A stretch of 64,000 nt of DNA from Cellulomonas iranensis NBRC 101100 = JCM 18110 (GCF_001552375.1 NZ_BCRB01000008.1:1-64000); one strand, 5' to 3'; counted from the first letter of the stretch, positions 16,417-29,552 are shown. Translations and numbers: made by a program. Notes: generated by a model from the sequence alone, not told the origin.

Positions 16417-18513
16417 TCACAGCAGGTCGGCCGGGTCGACCTGGACGCGCACGGCGCCCCCCTCGCGGCGTGCGCTGCGGATCGCGACCGACGCCGCCAC
16501 CGCGCGCGCGAGCTCGGCCCCGCGCGCGGGCGGCACCCGCAGCAGCGCACGCACCTCGGGCTCGAGCGCCGCACCCTGCTGCGGGTCCGCGGGCAGCGGC
16601 ACGGGCCCCAGCACCTCCAGGGCGTCGACCGTCACGCGCGCGACGACCGCGGCGACCGCGTCGCGCGTGCCCGTGAGGGCCGCGACGCGCACCGCGGGCG
16701 GCAGCGCGAGCTCGGCGCGCTCGTCGAGCTCGCGCACCGCGAGACCGGCCGGGTCCCACCGGACGAGGGCCTGCGTCGGACGCGCGGCGCCGTCCCCCAC
16801 GAGGAGCACCTGCCCGCCGTCGGTCGCGGAGCGCACGAGCGCCGCGGCGCCCAGCCAGCGGCGCAGCGCGTCGACCTCGGCGCCCAGGTGCTCGCCCGCG
16901 CTCGCGACGGCGGCGTCGAGCAGCACGGCCGCGGCGTACCCCGACGCGACGTGAGGCTCGGCCCCCGGCGTGGCGACGACCAGGGCCGGCCGGTCGGGCA
17001 CCTCGGCCAGCACGCCTCCCGCGGCGCGCGCGCCGGAGACGCGCACGGTCGCCCCCGGGAACGCGCGGCCCAGCTCCTCGGCCGTCCGCTCGGACCCGAC
17101 GCGCACCGAGCGCAGCGCCGCGGCACCGCACTCGTCGCAGCGCCAGCCCGTCGCGAGGCGCCCGCACCACCCGCACGAGGGCGGGCCGTCCGCGGACGTC
17201 AGCCCCAGCGGCCCGTGGCACGTCGTGCAGCGCGCGGGCGTGCGGCACCGGCCGCACGCGACGACCGGCACGTAGCCGGCGCGCGGCACCTGCACGAGGA
17301 CGGGCCCCACGGCCAGCGCGTCGCGCATGGCACGCCACGTCGGTGCGGGGAGCCGTGCGGCCGCGGCCGGACCCTCGCGGGCGAGCTCGACGCTCGTGAG
17401 CGCCCGCACGCGTGCGGTCCTCGCGCGCACCGTCGCCCGCTCGGCGGCGACCTCGTGCGCCCAGCCGGTGGCCACCAGGTGCTGCGCCTCGACCGTGCGC
17501 GCGTGGCCGCCCACGAGCAGCGCGGCGCCCTCGAGCTCGGACCGCAGCGCGAGGACCTCGCGCACGTGCGGGTACGGCGCACGGGGCTCGGCGTGCTGCA
17601 GGTCGCCGTCGTCCCAGCAGACGGCCAGGCCGAGGTCGGCGACCGGGGCGAACGCCGACGCGCGCGTGCCCACGACGACGCGTGCGCTCCCCCGCAGCGT
17701 CGCGAGGAAGGCGCGGTACCGCGCCGCGGGGCCGTCGTCGGCGACGAGTCGCGCGACCGGGCCGCCCTGCGCGACGTCGACGAGCCCGACCTCGGCGAGG
17801 GCGGCGCACACGCGGTCGACGTCCCGCGCGTCCGGCACGACGACGAGCGCACCACGACCGCCGAGCACGCACGTCGCGACGGCCTGCGCGACGGCGGCCG
17901 CCCAGCGGTGCGGACCCGGTCCGGGCAGCGCCGTCCAGACGGCGCGTGGTGCGCCGCCGGACAGCACGTGCCGCAGGAACGCGGGCCCGCCGCGGTACGC
18001 GTCCCACGCGACCGCCGCGGGTGCGGGCCCGGGCGTCGTGGCGCCCGCCGGGGGCGCAGCACCGTCCTCCCCCTCGACGCGCGCGTGCCGGGGCGGCACG
18101 GCGAGGCGCAGCACGTCGGCGAGCGTGCCGGCCCACCGGTCGGCGACGGCGCGGGCGAGCCGCGCGACCTGCGGCGCGACGACGGCCTCCGCCGAGACGA
18201 CCCGCCGCAGCGGCAGCAGGCGTCCCTCGTGCTCGGCCCGCTCCACGCGCTCCAGCAGCCAGCCGTCGACGTCCTGGCCGGCGAACCGCACCTTCACGCG
18301 CACGCCCGGCCGGGCGGCGGCGTCGAGGGTGGCGGGGACGACGTACTCGAAGGGCCTGTCCAGGTGCGGGGGCGCGAGGTCGACGCACACCCGCGCGACG
18401 GGCAGGTGCTCGGCGGGCCCCGCCGCCGCGGCGCTGCGACGCCGCCGGGGCGCCGGCGGCTCGAGCCCCGCGAGGGCGGGCTGCTCGGGCGCGGGGTCGG
18501 TCACGGTGCTCAT
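16417..18513 (-). CDS. priA: PriA-like primosomal protein N', ATPase motifs degenerate
   Basis: A 698-residue homologue of the replication-restart protein PriA. The N-terminal DNA-binding domain (about 35-150) contains PFEYVVPATLDAAARPGVRVKVRFAG. The helicase core is recognisable by order, but the Walker A lysine motif is absent and WDDGD stands where DEEH is expected. The zinc-binding region keeps paired cysteines (CGRCRTPARCTTCHGPLG, CGWCGRLATGWRCDECG). The C-terminal part includes ALLRVPPARGAELARAV. Loss of ATPase motifs is known in actinobacterial PriA, which is thought not to unwind DNA. The start is ATG at 18513, and there is a strong hairpin between metK and this gene, so it may have its own promoter. 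Confidence 0.9.
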   Translation of the reverse strand: MSTVTDPAPEQPALAGLEPPAPRRRRSAAAAGPAEHLPVARVCVDLAPPHLDRPFEYVVPATLDAAARPGVRVKVRFAGQDVDGWLLERVERAEHEGRLLPLRRVVSAEAVVAPQVARLARAVADRWAGTLADVLRLAVPPRHARVEGEDGAAPPAGATTPGPAPAAVAWDAYRGGPAFLRHVLSGGAPRAVWTALPGPGPHRWAAAVAQAVATCVLGGRGALVVVPDARDVDRVCAALAEVGLVDVAQGGPVARLVADDGPAARYRAFLATLRGSARVVVGTRASAFAPVADLGLAVCWDDGDLQHAEPRAPYPHVREVLALRSELEGAALLVGGHARTVEAQHLVATGWAHEVAAERATVRARTARVRALTSVELAREGPAAAARLPAPTWRAMRDALAVGPVLVQVPRAGYVPVVACGRCRTPARCTTCHGPLGLTSADGPPSCGWCGRLATGWRCDECGAAALRSVRVGSERTAEELGRAFPGATVRVSGARAAGGVLAEVPDRPALVVATPGAEPHVASGYAAAVLLDAAVASAGEHLGAEVDALRRWLGAAALVRSATDGGQVLLVGDGAARPTQALVRWDPAGLAVRELDERAELALPPAVRVAALTGTRDAVAAVVARVTVDALEVLGPVPLPADPQQGAALEPEVRALLRVPPARGAELARAVAASVAIRSARREGGAVRVQVDPADLL

Positions 18514-18525
18514 CCCACCACGTCG

Positions 18526-18566
18526 CCCCGACGTCCCCGGCGCGGGTCGCGGCGGGGACGTCGGGG
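18526..18566 (-). terminator. terminator hairpin after metK
   Basis: Perfect 13-bp inverted repeat CCCCGACGTCCCC (18526-18538) and its complement (18554-18566) with a 15-base loop, between the metK stop and the priA start. It has no T-run, which is normal for high-GC actinobacterial terminators. Confidence 0.65.
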
Positions 18567-18586
18567 GGTCGGTCCGGTGCGGTGCG

Positions 18587-19786
18587 TCAGCCGACGGCGG
18601 CGATGAGCTCGGCGGTGCGGTCCGTGCGCTCCCACGTGAACTCCGGCAGGTCGCGGCCGAAGTGCCCGTAGGCCGCCGTGCGGCGGTACACGGGGCGCAG
18701 CAGCTCCAGGTCACGCACGATCGCGGCGGGACGCAGGTCGAACACCTGGCGGATCGCGGCGGTGAGCCGCTCGTCGGAGACCTGCGAGGTGCCGAAGGTC
18801 TCGACGTACAGGCCGACGGGGTGCGCCTTGCCGATCGCGTAGGCGACCTGCACCTCGCAGCGCCGCGCGAGGCCCGCCGCGACGACGTTCTTCGCCACCC
18901 AGCGCAGCGCGTACGCGGCCGAGCGGTCGACCTTCGACGGGTCCTTGCCGGAGAACGCGCCGCCGCCGTGGCGGGCCATGCCGCCGTACGTGTCGACGAT
19001 GATCTTGCGGCCCGTGAGCCCGGCGTCGCCCTGCGGGCCGCCGATCACGAACTGCCCGGTCGGGTTGACCAGCAGGCGGTACGAGGACGTGTCGATGTCG
19101 ACGTCGGCGAGCACGGGCGCGACGACGTGCTCCGCGATCTGGGCGACGAGGTGGTCGTTGAGGACGTCGGGCTCGTGCTGCGTCGAGAGCACCACGGTGT
19201 CGAGGGTGACCGGGCGGTCGCCGTCGTAGCCGACGGTCACCTGGGTCTTGCCGTCGGGGCGCAGACCCGCGACGAGGCCCTCCTTGCGGACGAGCGTGAG
19301 GCGCTCGGCGAGGCGGTGCGCGAGCCAGATCGGCAGCGGCAGCAGCGAGGGGGTCTCGTCGCTCGCGTAGCCGAACATCAGGCCCTGGTCGCCCGCGCCC
19401 TGCAGGTCGAGCGGGTCGAGGTCGGCGCCGTCCTGCCGGACCTCGAGCGCCTTGTCGACGCCCGCGGCGATGTCCGGGGACTGCTGCCCGATCGAGACGG
19501 ACACGCCGCACGAGTCGCCGTCGAACCCGATGAGGGACGACGTGTAGCCGATGCCGCGGACGACCTCGCGGACGAGCTGCGGGATCTCGACGTACGCGCT
19601 CGTCGTCACCTCGCCGGCGACGTGGACGAGGCCCGTGGTGACCATGGTCTCGACGGCCACGCGGGCCGTGGGGTCCTGCTCGAGGATGGCGTCGAGGATC
19701 GCGTCGGAGATCTGGTCGCAGATCTTGTCGGGGTGTCCCTCGGTCACCGACTCGGACGTGAAGAGGCGCAGGGACGTCGAGGTCAT
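18587..19786 (-). CDS. metK: S-adenosylmethionine synthase
   Basis: Forms SAM from ATP and methionine. It has 399 residues in three repeated domains. Signatures are [20 protein letters not shown] (substrate and Mg site), the ATP motif [12 protein letters not shown], and the P-loop-like [19 protein letters not shown]. The ATG start at 19786 is the family start ([14 protein letters not shown]). It lies 28 bp after coaBC. There is no room for a SAM riboswitch in that gap. RsmB downstream is one of the many SAM users, but metK position follows the conserved actinobacterial order rather than a dedicated pathway. Confidence 0.98.
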   Translation of the reverse strand: MTSTSLRLFTSESVTEGHPDKICDQISDAILDAILEQDPTARVAVETMVTTGLVHVAGEVTTSAYVEIPQLVREVVRGIGYTSSLIGFDGDSCGVSVSIGQQSPDIAAGVDKALEVRQDGADLDPLDLQGAGDQGLMFGYASDETPSLLPLPIWLAHRLAERLTLVRKEGLVAGLRPDGKTQVTVGYDGDRPVTLDTVVLSTQHEPDVLNDHLVAQIAEHVVAPVLADVDIDTSSYRLLVNPTGQFVIGGPQGDAGLTGRKIIVDTYGGMARHGGGAFSGKDPSKVDRSAAYALRWVAKNVVAAGLARRCEVQVAYAIGKAHPVGLYVETFGTSQVSDERLTAAIRQVFDLRPAAIVRDLELLRPVYRRTAAYGHFGRDLPEFTWERTDRTAELIAAVG

Positions 19787-19814
19787 GGCGGCAGCGTAAC
19801 GCCGTCGCGGCGTC

Positions 19815-21026
19815 TCAGAGGTGACGTCTCGTCAGCACCGCGTCCCACACGACGTGCGCCACCTCGTCCTTCGTCCCCGCGGCGGTCGCGACCACGTCGC
19901 CCGCGCGGTCGAGGACGGTGACGTCGTTGGTCGTCGTGCCGAAGCCACGGCCGCCCCCGACGGGGTTCACGACGAGCAGGTCGGCGCCCTTGCGGACGGC
20001 CTTGGCGCGCGCGTGCTCGAGGACGGAGCCCTCGGCGTCGCCGGTCTCGGCGGCGAAGCCGACCACCGTCTGCCCCGCTCGGGGCGGGTCGGTCACGAGC
20101 TCGCGCAGGATGTCGGTGGTCTCCACGAGTGCGACCACGGGCGCGTCGCCGGTCTTCTTCAGCTTGGCGTCGGCGACGCTCGCGGGCCGGTAGTCGGCGA
20201 CGGCCGCGGCCATGACGACGACGTCGGCCTCGGCGGCGGCCGCTCGCACCGCCGCCCGCAGCTCGTCGCCGGTCTCGACGGGCACGACCGTCACGCCGGC
20301 ACCGACGCGTGCGAGGACGTCGTGCGTGACGTTCGCCGCGACGAGCGTCACGCGCGCGCCGCGCTCGGCGGCGGCACGCGCCAGCGCGACGCCCTGCCGA
20401 CCCGACGACCGGTTCCCGAGGAACCGGACCGGGTCGAGGGGTTCTCGGGTCCCGCCGGCCGACACGACCACGTGCGTCCCCGCGAGGTCCGCGGCCCGTG
20501 CGGGAGCCACGAGCCCCGTCGCGGCCGCGGCGATCTCCTCGGGTTCGGGGAGACGCCCTGGTCCGGTGTCGGCACCCGTGAGGCGCCCCGACGCGGGGTC
20601 GAGCACGTGCACGCCGCGTGAGCGGAGGGTGGCGACGTTCGCGACGGTCGCCGGGTGCTCCCACATCTCGGTGTGCATCGCGGGGGCGAGCAGCACGGGG
20701 CAGCGCGCGACGAGCAGCGTCGCGGTGAGCAGGTCGTCGGCGCGGCCCGCGGCGGCGCGCGCGAGCAGGTCGGCCGTCGCGGGGGCGACGACCACCAGGT
20801 CGGCGGTCTTGCCGATCGCGACGTGCGCGACCTGGTCGACGTCCTCGAAGACGTCGGTCGTCACCGGCTCGCCCGACAGGGCCTCCCAGGTGGCGCGACC
20901 GACGAACTCGAGCGAGGCGCGCGTCGGGACCACGCGCACGGCGTGACCCTGCTCCCGCAGCAGCCGCAGCAGCAGGACCGCCTTGTAGGCGGCGATCCCG
21001 CCCGCGACACCGAGGACGACGCGCAT
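19815..21026 (-). CDS. coaBC: bifunctional phosphopantothenoylcysteine decarboxylase/synthetase
   Basis: Two consecutive steps of coenzyme A synthesis (the gene is also called dfp). It has 403 residues. The N-terminal flavoprotein decarboxylase CoaC (about 1-180) shows [19 protein letters not shown], the [16 protein letters not shown] segment and [16 protein letters not shown]. The C-terminal CTP-dependent synthetase CoaB (about 190-400) shows [31 protein letters not shown] and KLKKTGD. The start is ATG at 21026, 9 bp after rpoZ. The order rpoZ-coaBC-metK is conserved. Confidence 0.97.
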   Translation of the reverse strand: MRVVLGVAGGIAAYKAVLLLRLLREQGHAVRVVPTRASLEFVGRATWEALSGEPVTTDVFEDVDQVAHVAIGKTADLVVVAPATADLLARAAAGRADDLLTATLLVARCPVLLAPAMHTEMWEHPATVANVATLRSRGVHVLDPASGRLTGADTGPGRLPEPEEIAAAATGLVAPARAADLAGTHVVVSAGGTREPLDPVRFLGNRSSGRQGVALARAAAERGARVTLVAANVTHDVLARVGAGVTVVPVETGDELRAAVRAAAAEADVVVMAAAVADYRPASVADAKLKKTGDAPVVALVETTDILRELVTDPPRAGQTVVGFAAETGDAEGSVLEHARAKAVRKGADLLVVNPVGGGRGFGTTTNDVTVLDRAGDVVATAAGTKDEVAHVVWDAVLTRRHL

Positions 21027-21035
21027 GACGGGAGG

Positions 21036-21302
21036 TCAGGCCTCCGGCGTCGGCTCGGACGTGAGGAGGCCCTCGTCGATCTCGCGCATCGCGATCGACA
21101 GCGGCTTCTCCTGCGGGCGGGTCTCGACGAGCGGCCCGACGTACTCGAGGAGGCCCTCGTTGAGCTGCGCGTAGTACGCGTTGATCTGGCGCGCGCGCTT
21201 GGCCGAGAACAGCACGAGCGCGTACTTGGAGTCCGCGCGCTCGAGCAGGCGGTCGATCGGCGGGTCGGTGATGCCCGTGGGGGCGGCAACGGTTCCGGAC
21301 AC
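21036..21302 (-). CDS. rpoZ: RNA polymerase omega subunit
   Basis: Small RNA polymerase subunit that helps assemble beta-prime. It has 88 residues and contains [36 protein letters not shown] and [14 protein letters not shown], all family signatures. The GTG at 21302 gives [15 protein letters not shown], the usual actinobacterial N-terminus; a longer frame to 21368 was rejected as Pro/Arg-rich. The gap to gmk (21303-21445, 143 bp) shows no clear promoter or terminator. Confidence 0.95.
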   Translation of the reverse strand: MSGTVAAPTGITDPPIDRLLERADSKYALVLFSAKRARQINAYYAQLNEGLLEYVGPLVETRPQEKPLSIAMREIDEGLLTSEPTPEA

Positions 21303-21445
21303 GGAGGACTCCCGTTTCGTCGGAGGGCTGGTCGGCGTGCGTCCGCCGGCGGGTGCCGGTGACGGCACGGGCGGCGGGAGGCGCAGCGCACCATGCTACC
21401 CGGTCGCGGCGGCGGACCCCGGGACGCGGAGGCGAGGGCCGGTCG

Positions 21446-22012
21446 TCAGGCCTCGATGCCCATGAGACGGACGATCTCGTCGGTCGCCCGGTGCACGTCG
21501 TCGTTGACGACGACGTGGTCGAACTCCGACTCGGCGGCGAGCTCCACGCGGGCCGAGGCGAGGCGACGCTCGCGCTCCTCCTCGTCCTCGGTGCCTCGAC
21601 CGACGAGCCGCCGCACGAGCTCGTCCCACGACGGCGGGGCGAGGAACACGAACCGCGCGTCCGGCATGGACTCGCGCACCTGCCGTGCGCCTTGCAGGTC
21701 GATCTCGAGCAGCGCGGGCTCGCCCGCGGCGAGCCGCTCCTCGACCGGGCCGCGGGGCGTGCCGTAGCGGTTGCGCCCGTGCACGACCGCCCACTCGAGG
21801 AGCTCGCCGCGCGCGGCCATCTCGTCGAACCGCTCGGGCGACACGAAGTGGTAGTGCAGCCCGTCCACCTCGCCCGGGCGCGGGGCACGCGTCGTCATGG
21901 AGACCGAGAGCCAGACCTGGGGGTACCGGGCGCGGATGTCGGCCGACACCGTGCCCTTGCCCACGGCGGTCGGTCCGGCCAGCACGGTCAGCCGTGCCTG
22001 CTGCGTCGTCAT
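21446..22012 (-). CDS. gmk: guanylate kinase
   Basis: Phosphorylates GMP to GDP. It has 188 residues. The P-loop reads [12 protein letters not shown] (the usual form is GPSGVGKGT), then come [20 protein letters not shown] for GMP binding, [16 protein letters not shown] and [20 protein letters not shown] for the lid. The start is ATG at 22012, 102 bp after mihF with a strong hairpin between them, so some transcripts probably end before gmk. Confidence 0.97.
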   Translation of the reverse strand: MTTQQARLTVLAGPTAVGKGTVSADIRARYPQVWLSVSMTTRAPRPGEVDGLHYHFVSPERFDEMAARGELLEWAVVHGRNRYGTPRGPVEERLAAGEPALLEIDLQGARQVRESMPDARFVFLAPPSWDELVRRLVGRGTEDEEERERRLASARVELAAESEFDHVVVNDDVHRATDEIVRLMGIEA

Positions 22013-22065
22013 GCGTGCCCTGCTCCAGGTCGTGTCACGAGGTGCCCGGACGGTCCGGACACGGC

Positions 22066-22095
22066 GGCGCCCCGCCCGGGTCCGGGCGGGGCGCC
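22066..22095 (-). terminator. terminator hairpin after mihF
   Basis: Perfect 14-bp inverted repeat GGCGCCCCGCCCGG (22066-22079) with only a two-base loop, 20 bp past the mihF stop. A second imperfect hairpin (22042-22062) follows. Termination or attenuation between mihF and gmk is likely. Confidence 0.65.
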
Positions 22096-22114
22096 GTGGG
22101 TGTCGCCGCGGCGC

Positions 22115-22426
22115 TCAGCCGAAACGGTCGACGAGGGCCTTCACCTGGTGCGGGCCGAGGCCACGCACGCGGCGGGTCTCCGAGATGCCGATCTCGGACA
22201 TGATCGCTCGGGCCTTGACCTTCCCCACGCCGGGGAGGGACTCCAGCAGCGCGGCGACCTTGAGCTTGCCGATCGTCTCGTCCTGCTGGCCCTGCTCGAT
22301 CACCTCGGACAGGGAGCCCTGCGAGTACTTGAGGCGGTTCTTCACCTCGGCACGGGCCTGCCGCGCCGCGGCAGCCTTCTCGAGCGCGGCGGCTCGTTGT
22401 TCGGGAGTCAGCGGAGGAAGAGCCAC
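22115..22426 (-). CDS. mihF: actinobacterial integration host factor (mIHF)
   Basis: Nucleoid-associated DNA-binding protein specific to actinobacteria, unrelated to the enterobacterial IHF dimer; essential in mycobacteria. It has 103 residues. The sequence VALPPLTPEQRAAALEKA, then VKNRLKYSQGSLSEVIEQG, and the helix-hairpin-helix-like SLPGVGKVKARAIMSEIGIS with RRVRGLG are characteristic. The GTG at 22426 was chosen because AAGG lies about 8 bases upstream; a GTG three codons earlier would overlap that site. A good promoter pair lies about 65 bp upstream. Confidence 0.95.
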   Translation of the reverse strand: MALPPLTPEQRAAALEKAAAARQARAEVKNRLKYSQGSLSEVIEQGQQDETIGKLKVAALLESLPGVGKVKARAIMSEIGISETRRVRGLGPHQVKALVDRFG

Positions 22427-22488
22427 GCGCGTCACCTTCTCGTCACTGGGCCGGAGATCCTCGTCGGAATGCGCGGGATCTGAGGACG

Positions 22489-22517
22489 AAACTAGCGACG
22501 GTCCGACCGCTCGGCAA
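22489..22517 (-). promoter_or_regulatory. predicted promoter of mihF
   Basis: Minus strand TTGCCG (22512-22517) and TAGTTT (22489-22494) with a 17-bp spacer, a good match to vegetative actinobacterial promoters, about 65 bp before the mihF start. Confidence 0.6.
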
Positions 22518-22564
22518 CGCGGGAGCGCCGCGTGTCGCCCTGCGACCTGCGCCGACGCACCGGA

Positions 22565-23431
22565 TCACACCTCGTCGGGCGCTCGGCGGGGTCGGTCGTC
22601 GCCCGCCGACCGACCCCGCCCGAGGCCCCGGACGTGCGCGACGGTGCAGGTCGCGAGGCGCGGGTCGTCGCCGACGAGCGCGGCCAGGACCTCGGTGAAC
22701 GCCTTGCGCAGCCCGCGCGCGGTGATGGGCATGCCGACGGCCGCGACGGCACCCGTGCGCGGGTGCACCGAGGGGTGCGCGCGGACCCAGAGCTGCGGCG
22801 GCGGACTGCCCTCGAGCGTGGCGACCAGCGCTGCTCGGACGGGCAGCCACTGCTCGACCGCGTGCCGGGTCGGCTCGGACAGATCGTGGGGCACGTCGAC
22901 GAGGCGCAGGGTCGTCGCGTCCGCCGCGAGGTCGGCGACGCACGCGCGCGCCAGGTCACGCTCGGACGCGCCGGTGTCCGCCAGCACGCGGACGTGGGCG
23001 CGGAACCGGACCCACACCTCCCACGAGACGCCGTGGGGCCGCCGGCCGCCCACCCGGGCGAGCAGCAGGCGCGCGGGCGCGTGGTCGCGCACGACGGGCG
23101 GGGTGGCGGGACGGCGCAGCGCGGCTAGCGCCCGGTCGGCGGCGTCCGCGTCGAGCATCGCGTGCTCGACCGCGTGCCGGAGGAGCCCGCGTGCGGCAGT
23201 GGCGCGCTGCCGCACGGACGCCGCCGACGGCTCACGGCCCGAGCCCGTCGGGGACGTCGACCACAGGGCGAGCCGGTCGTCCTGGGCGACCTGCCCGAGG
23301 GGCTCCTCCCCCAGCTGCGCGACCAGGTCGGTGAGCGCCCAGCGCTGGGCGCGTGCGGTCGACGCCGGGCGCTGCTCGAGCTGGACGAGGTACCGCGCCG
23401 CGGCCTGCCCCACCGTCGTCCGTCCGCGCAC
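22565..23431 (-). CDS. degenerate tyrosine-recombinase-like protein
   Basis: A protein of 288 residues that resembles XerC/XerD-type integrases in layout but has lost catalytic residues. The N-terminal part (about 1-95) looks like a SAM-like core-binding domain (TVGQAAARYLVQLEQRPAST, ALTDLVAQLGEEPLGQV). In the C-terminal part, LADTGASERDLARACVADL sits where the integrase TGLR-x-SEL motif with the first catalytic Arg is expected, and that Arg is missing. MPITARGLRKAFTEVLAAL resembles the segment before the HxxR motif, which is reduced to VAHVRGLG, and no terminal Tyr is found. The GTG at 23431 is the only start before an upstream TAA. No att repeats, transposase or phage genes are nearby. It may be a DNA-binding remnant or a repurposed protein. 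Moderate confidence in the fold. Confidence 0.55.
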   Translation of the reverse strand: MRGRTTVGQAAARYLVQLEQRPASTARAQRWALTDLVAQLGEEPLGQVAQDDRLALWSTSPTGSGREPSAASVRQRATAARGLLRHAVEHAMLDADAADRALAALRRPATPPVVRDHAPARLLLARVGGRRPHGVSWEVWVRFRAHVRVLADTGASERDLARACVADLAADATTLRLVDVPHDLSEPTRHAVEQWLPVRAALVATLEGSPPPQLWVRAHPSVHPRTGAVAAVGMPITARGLRKAFTEVLAALVGDDPRLATCTVAHVRGLGRGRSAGDDRPRRAPDEV

Positions 23432-23568
23432 GTCCGCACCTTAGCGGCGGGTCCGCACCGGGTTCGCCTTCGGGGCGGGCCGCCGTGAGGCGGCGCTTGT
23501 TCGTCCCCGTGGCGGTGGTAGACCGTTAGGTTCCGTTATCGTGACGTACCGACGCAGTGCTGAGCGGT

Positions 23569-23601
23569 GGTCGCGCGCCCTCGTACGACAGGCGCGCGAC
23601 C
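23569..23601 (-). terminator. terminator of the pyrimidine operon
   Basis: Perfect 11-bp inverted repeat GGTCGCGCGCC (23569-23579 and its complement 23591-23601), 11-base loop, starting 5 bp past the pyrF stop. It separates the pyr operon from the recombinase-like gene and mihF. Confidence 0.7.
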
Positions 23602-23606
23602 CTGCG

Positions 23607-24463
23607 TCAGCGCAGCGCAGCGGCCGCCTGGGACGAGGCCTCGAGGGCCGCGGTGCGCAGCGCTCCGACCTCCGGGCCCGCGGCCAGCACTCCCCTGCTC
23701 GAGGACGCGAGCACCTGACGGCGGGCGTCACCGAACACCGCGGCGAGCTCGGCGGCCCCCGCGCCCTGCGCACCGACGCCCGGTGCGAGCAGCGGGCCCG
23801 CGACCGCCGCGAGGTCGACCCCTGCGTCGCGCACGGCCGTACCGACCGTCGCGCCGACCACGAGCCCGATCGACCCGAGGCTCGCCGCACCCGTGTTCAG
23901 GGCGGCCGCGCGCGCGGCGACCTGTGCCGCGACGGTGACGCCCTGGGCCGTGCGCGCGTGCTGCACGTCCGGACCCTCGGGGTTCGACGTCAGGCAGAGC
24001 ACGAACAGGCCTCGCCCGGTCGCCAGCGCGAGGTCCACCGCCGGGTCGAGCGACCCGAACCCGAGGTACGGCGACACCGTGAGCGCGTCCCCCGCGAGCG
24101 GCGAGCCGTCCCGCAGGAACGCGTCCGCGTACGCGCCCATCGTCGAGCCGATGTCGCCGCGCTTGGCGTCGACCACGACGAGCGTGCCGGTCTCCCGGCC
24201 CGCCGCCACGACCTCCTCCAGCACGGCCACGCCCGCGGACCCGTGCCGCTCGAAGAACGCGGCCTGCGGCTTGACGGCCGCGACCCGCCCGGCGACGGCG
24301 TCCATGACGCGGTGCGCGAACTCGCGCAGACCCGCGGCGTCGTCCGGGAGCCCCCACGCGTCGAGCAGCGACGCGTGGGGGTCGATCCCGACGCACAGGG
24401 GCCCGTGCACGTCCATCGCCGCGGCCAGCCGCTCGCCGAACGGGCGCACGCGTGCGGGCGCCG

Positions 24464-24467
<4 letters not shown>
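23607..24467 (-). CDS. pyrF: orotidine 5'-phosphate decarboxylase
   Basis: Last step to UMP. It has 286 residues, the longer type 2 form common in actinobacteria. It shows [32 protein letters not shown], the catalytic [31 protein letters not shown] and [12 protein letters not shown]. The start is GTG at 24467, overlapping the carB stop as GTGA. It is the last gene of the pyr operon and a perfect hairpin follows directly. Confidence 0.97.
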
Positions 24468-27786
<3,319 letters not shown>

Positions 27787-27787
<1 letters not shown>

Positions 27788-29007
27788 CAGGCGGCGCCCT
27801 TCTGGTTCGTCGCGTCGCCGCCGGTCGTGCCGGCGCCGTCGCGGTGGGAGGTCATGAGGTCGAGGAAGCGGTCGAACAGGTAGGCCGCGTCGTGCGGGCC
27901 GGCCGCCGCCTCGGGGTGGTACTGCACCGAGAACGCCGGCAGGTCGAGCGCCTCGAGGCCCTCGACGACGTCGTCGTTGAGGTCGACGTGCGACACGCGG
28001 ACGCGGCCGTAGCGGCCGCCGTCGAAGGGCGCGACCGTCTCGGCGTCCAGCGGCGCGTCGACGGCGAAGCCGTGGTTGTGGGCCGTGATCTCGACCTTGC
28101 CGGTCGTGCGGTCCATGACCGGCTGGTTCACGCCGCGGTGGCCGTACTGCAGCTTGTAGGTGCCGAAGCCCAGGGCACGGCCGAACAGCTGGTTGCCGTA
28201 GCAGATCCCGAAGAACGGGATCCGGCGGTCGAGCACGCCGCGCAGCACGTCGATCTCGTGGCGCGCCGCGGCGGGGTCGCCCGGGCCGTTGGAGAAGAAC
28301 ACGCCGTCGGGCTGCACCGCGAGGACGTCCGCGATCGTCGACGTCGCGGGCAGCACGTGCACCTCGACGCCGCGCTCGGCCATGCGCTGCGGGGTCATGG
28401 CCTTGATGCCCAGGTCGACCGCCGCGACGCGTGCGCGCGGCTCGTCGAGCGGCGCGCCGTCGGGGCCCAGGGCCGGCACGACGTACGCGGCGTCGACGCT
28501 GACCTCGCCGGCCAGGTCGGCGCCCGTCATCGCGGGGGCCGTCAGCACCTCGTCGACCAGCTCGTCGACCGGGCGCCGCTCGCCCTCGGGACGCACGAGC
28601 GCGTCGCCCGAGAAGATGCCGGCGCGCATGACGCCCCGCTCGCGCAGGTGCCGCGTGAGGGCGCGGGTGTCCACGTCGCTGATGCCGACGACGCCCTGCG
28701 CCGCGAGCTCCTCGTCCAGCGAGCGGCGCGAGCGCCAGCTCGACGGACGGCGGGCGGGGTCCCGCACGACGTACCCGGCGACCCAGATGCGCCGCGACTC
28801 GGGGTCCTCGTCGTTGACGCCCGTGTTGCCGATGTGCGGCGCGGTCATGACGACGACCTGCCGGTGGTACGACGGGTCGGTCAGGGTCTCCTGGTAGCCC
28901 GTCATGCCGGTGTTGAAGACGATCTCGCCGAGCGTCCGCCCGGTCGCGCCGTACGCGCGTCCGGTGAACGTGCGGCCGTCCTCGAGGACGAGGATCGCGT
29001 CGCTCAT
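27787..29007 (-). CDS. carA: carbamoyl-phosphate synthase small subunit (glutaminase)
   Basis: Releases ammonia from glutamine for CarB. It has 406 residues. The N-terminal domain shows ALILEDGRTF-like [39 protein letters not shown] and [19 protein letters not shown]. The class I glutaminase domain has the nucleophile Cys in [16 protein letters not shown] (the actinobacterial form of GICLGHQ), [20 protein letters not shown] and [14 protein letters not shown] with the catalytic His and Glu. The start is ATG at 29007. A 4-bp overlap joins it to the small upstream gene. Confidence 0.98.
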
Positions 29008-29552
29008 GCCTGCTCCTCTCGCGCCGGGGGCGCGGCGTCGGTGTCGGTGGGGGCCGCGACGAGCGCGCGGGCGGCGTCGAGCAGCGTGCCGCGCTCGGCG
29101 TCGTGGCGCACGTGCAGCGCGGTGTCGAGGGCGGTGCCGGTGGTGGGGTCGGGCACCCAGGTGAGGACCACGAGGCCGTCCCGGCCGACGAACTTGCCGG
29201 CCTGGCCGCTCGTGGTGCCCACGGCGGTCAGCGCGGCGGCGGGCACCCACAGGTCGCGCGCACCGGTGCGGGTGACGGCCACGCCGTCGGCGTGCACGCG
29301 CACGCGGGCCGGGCTGCGGACCCCCAGGTCGTGGGCCACGACCCGGTCGAGCCAGTCGCCCGCGCGCGTCGAGGACACGTACACGGCCTCGATCGCGTCG
29401 GTGACGGGCGCGCCGGGCGCGTCCGGGAGCACCGGCAGCGACGGCACGAGCGCGGCGGTGCGACGCTCGCGCGAGCGCCAGCCGTGCCGCATGCCCCACA
29501 GCCCGAGCACCGCGAGCGCGGCCAGCAGCGTGACGGAGAGCCAGACGGGCAT
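29004..29552 (-). CDS. membrane-anchored PH-like protein of the pyr operon, function unknown
   Basis: A protein of 182 residues. A single N-terminal helix ([19 protein letters not shown]) and a basic stop-transfer ([10 protein letters not shown]) are followed by a soluble domain with [40 protein letters not shown] and [20 protein letters not shown], a beta-rich PH-like pattern. A gene of this kind sits at the same position, between pyrC and carA, in M. tuberculosis (Rv1382) and other actinobacteria, but its role is not established. It is translationally coupled on both sides (TGATG with pyrC, ATGA with carA), which points to a link with pyrimidine synthesis or its membrane localisation. Confidence 0.8.
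   Translation of the reverse strand: MPVWLSVTLLAALAVLGLWGMRHGWRSRERRTAALVPSLPVLPDAPGAPVTDAIEAVYVSSTRAGDWLDRVVAHDLGVRSPARVRVHADGVAVTRTGARDLWVPAAALTAVGTTSGQAGKFVGRDGLVVLTWVPDPTTGTALDTALHVRHDAERGTLLDAARALVAAPTDTDAAPPAREEQA

Noticed and set aside
23435-23568. TTGTTC and TAGGTT promoter-like words on the plus strand
   Set aside because: They would drive antisense transcription into pyrF and spacing is poor; no gene follows on that strand.
22565-23606. Prophage or integrative element
   Set aside because: The recombinase-like gene is degenerate, no att repeats, tRNA, transposase or phage genes are near, and flanking genes keep the conserved order.
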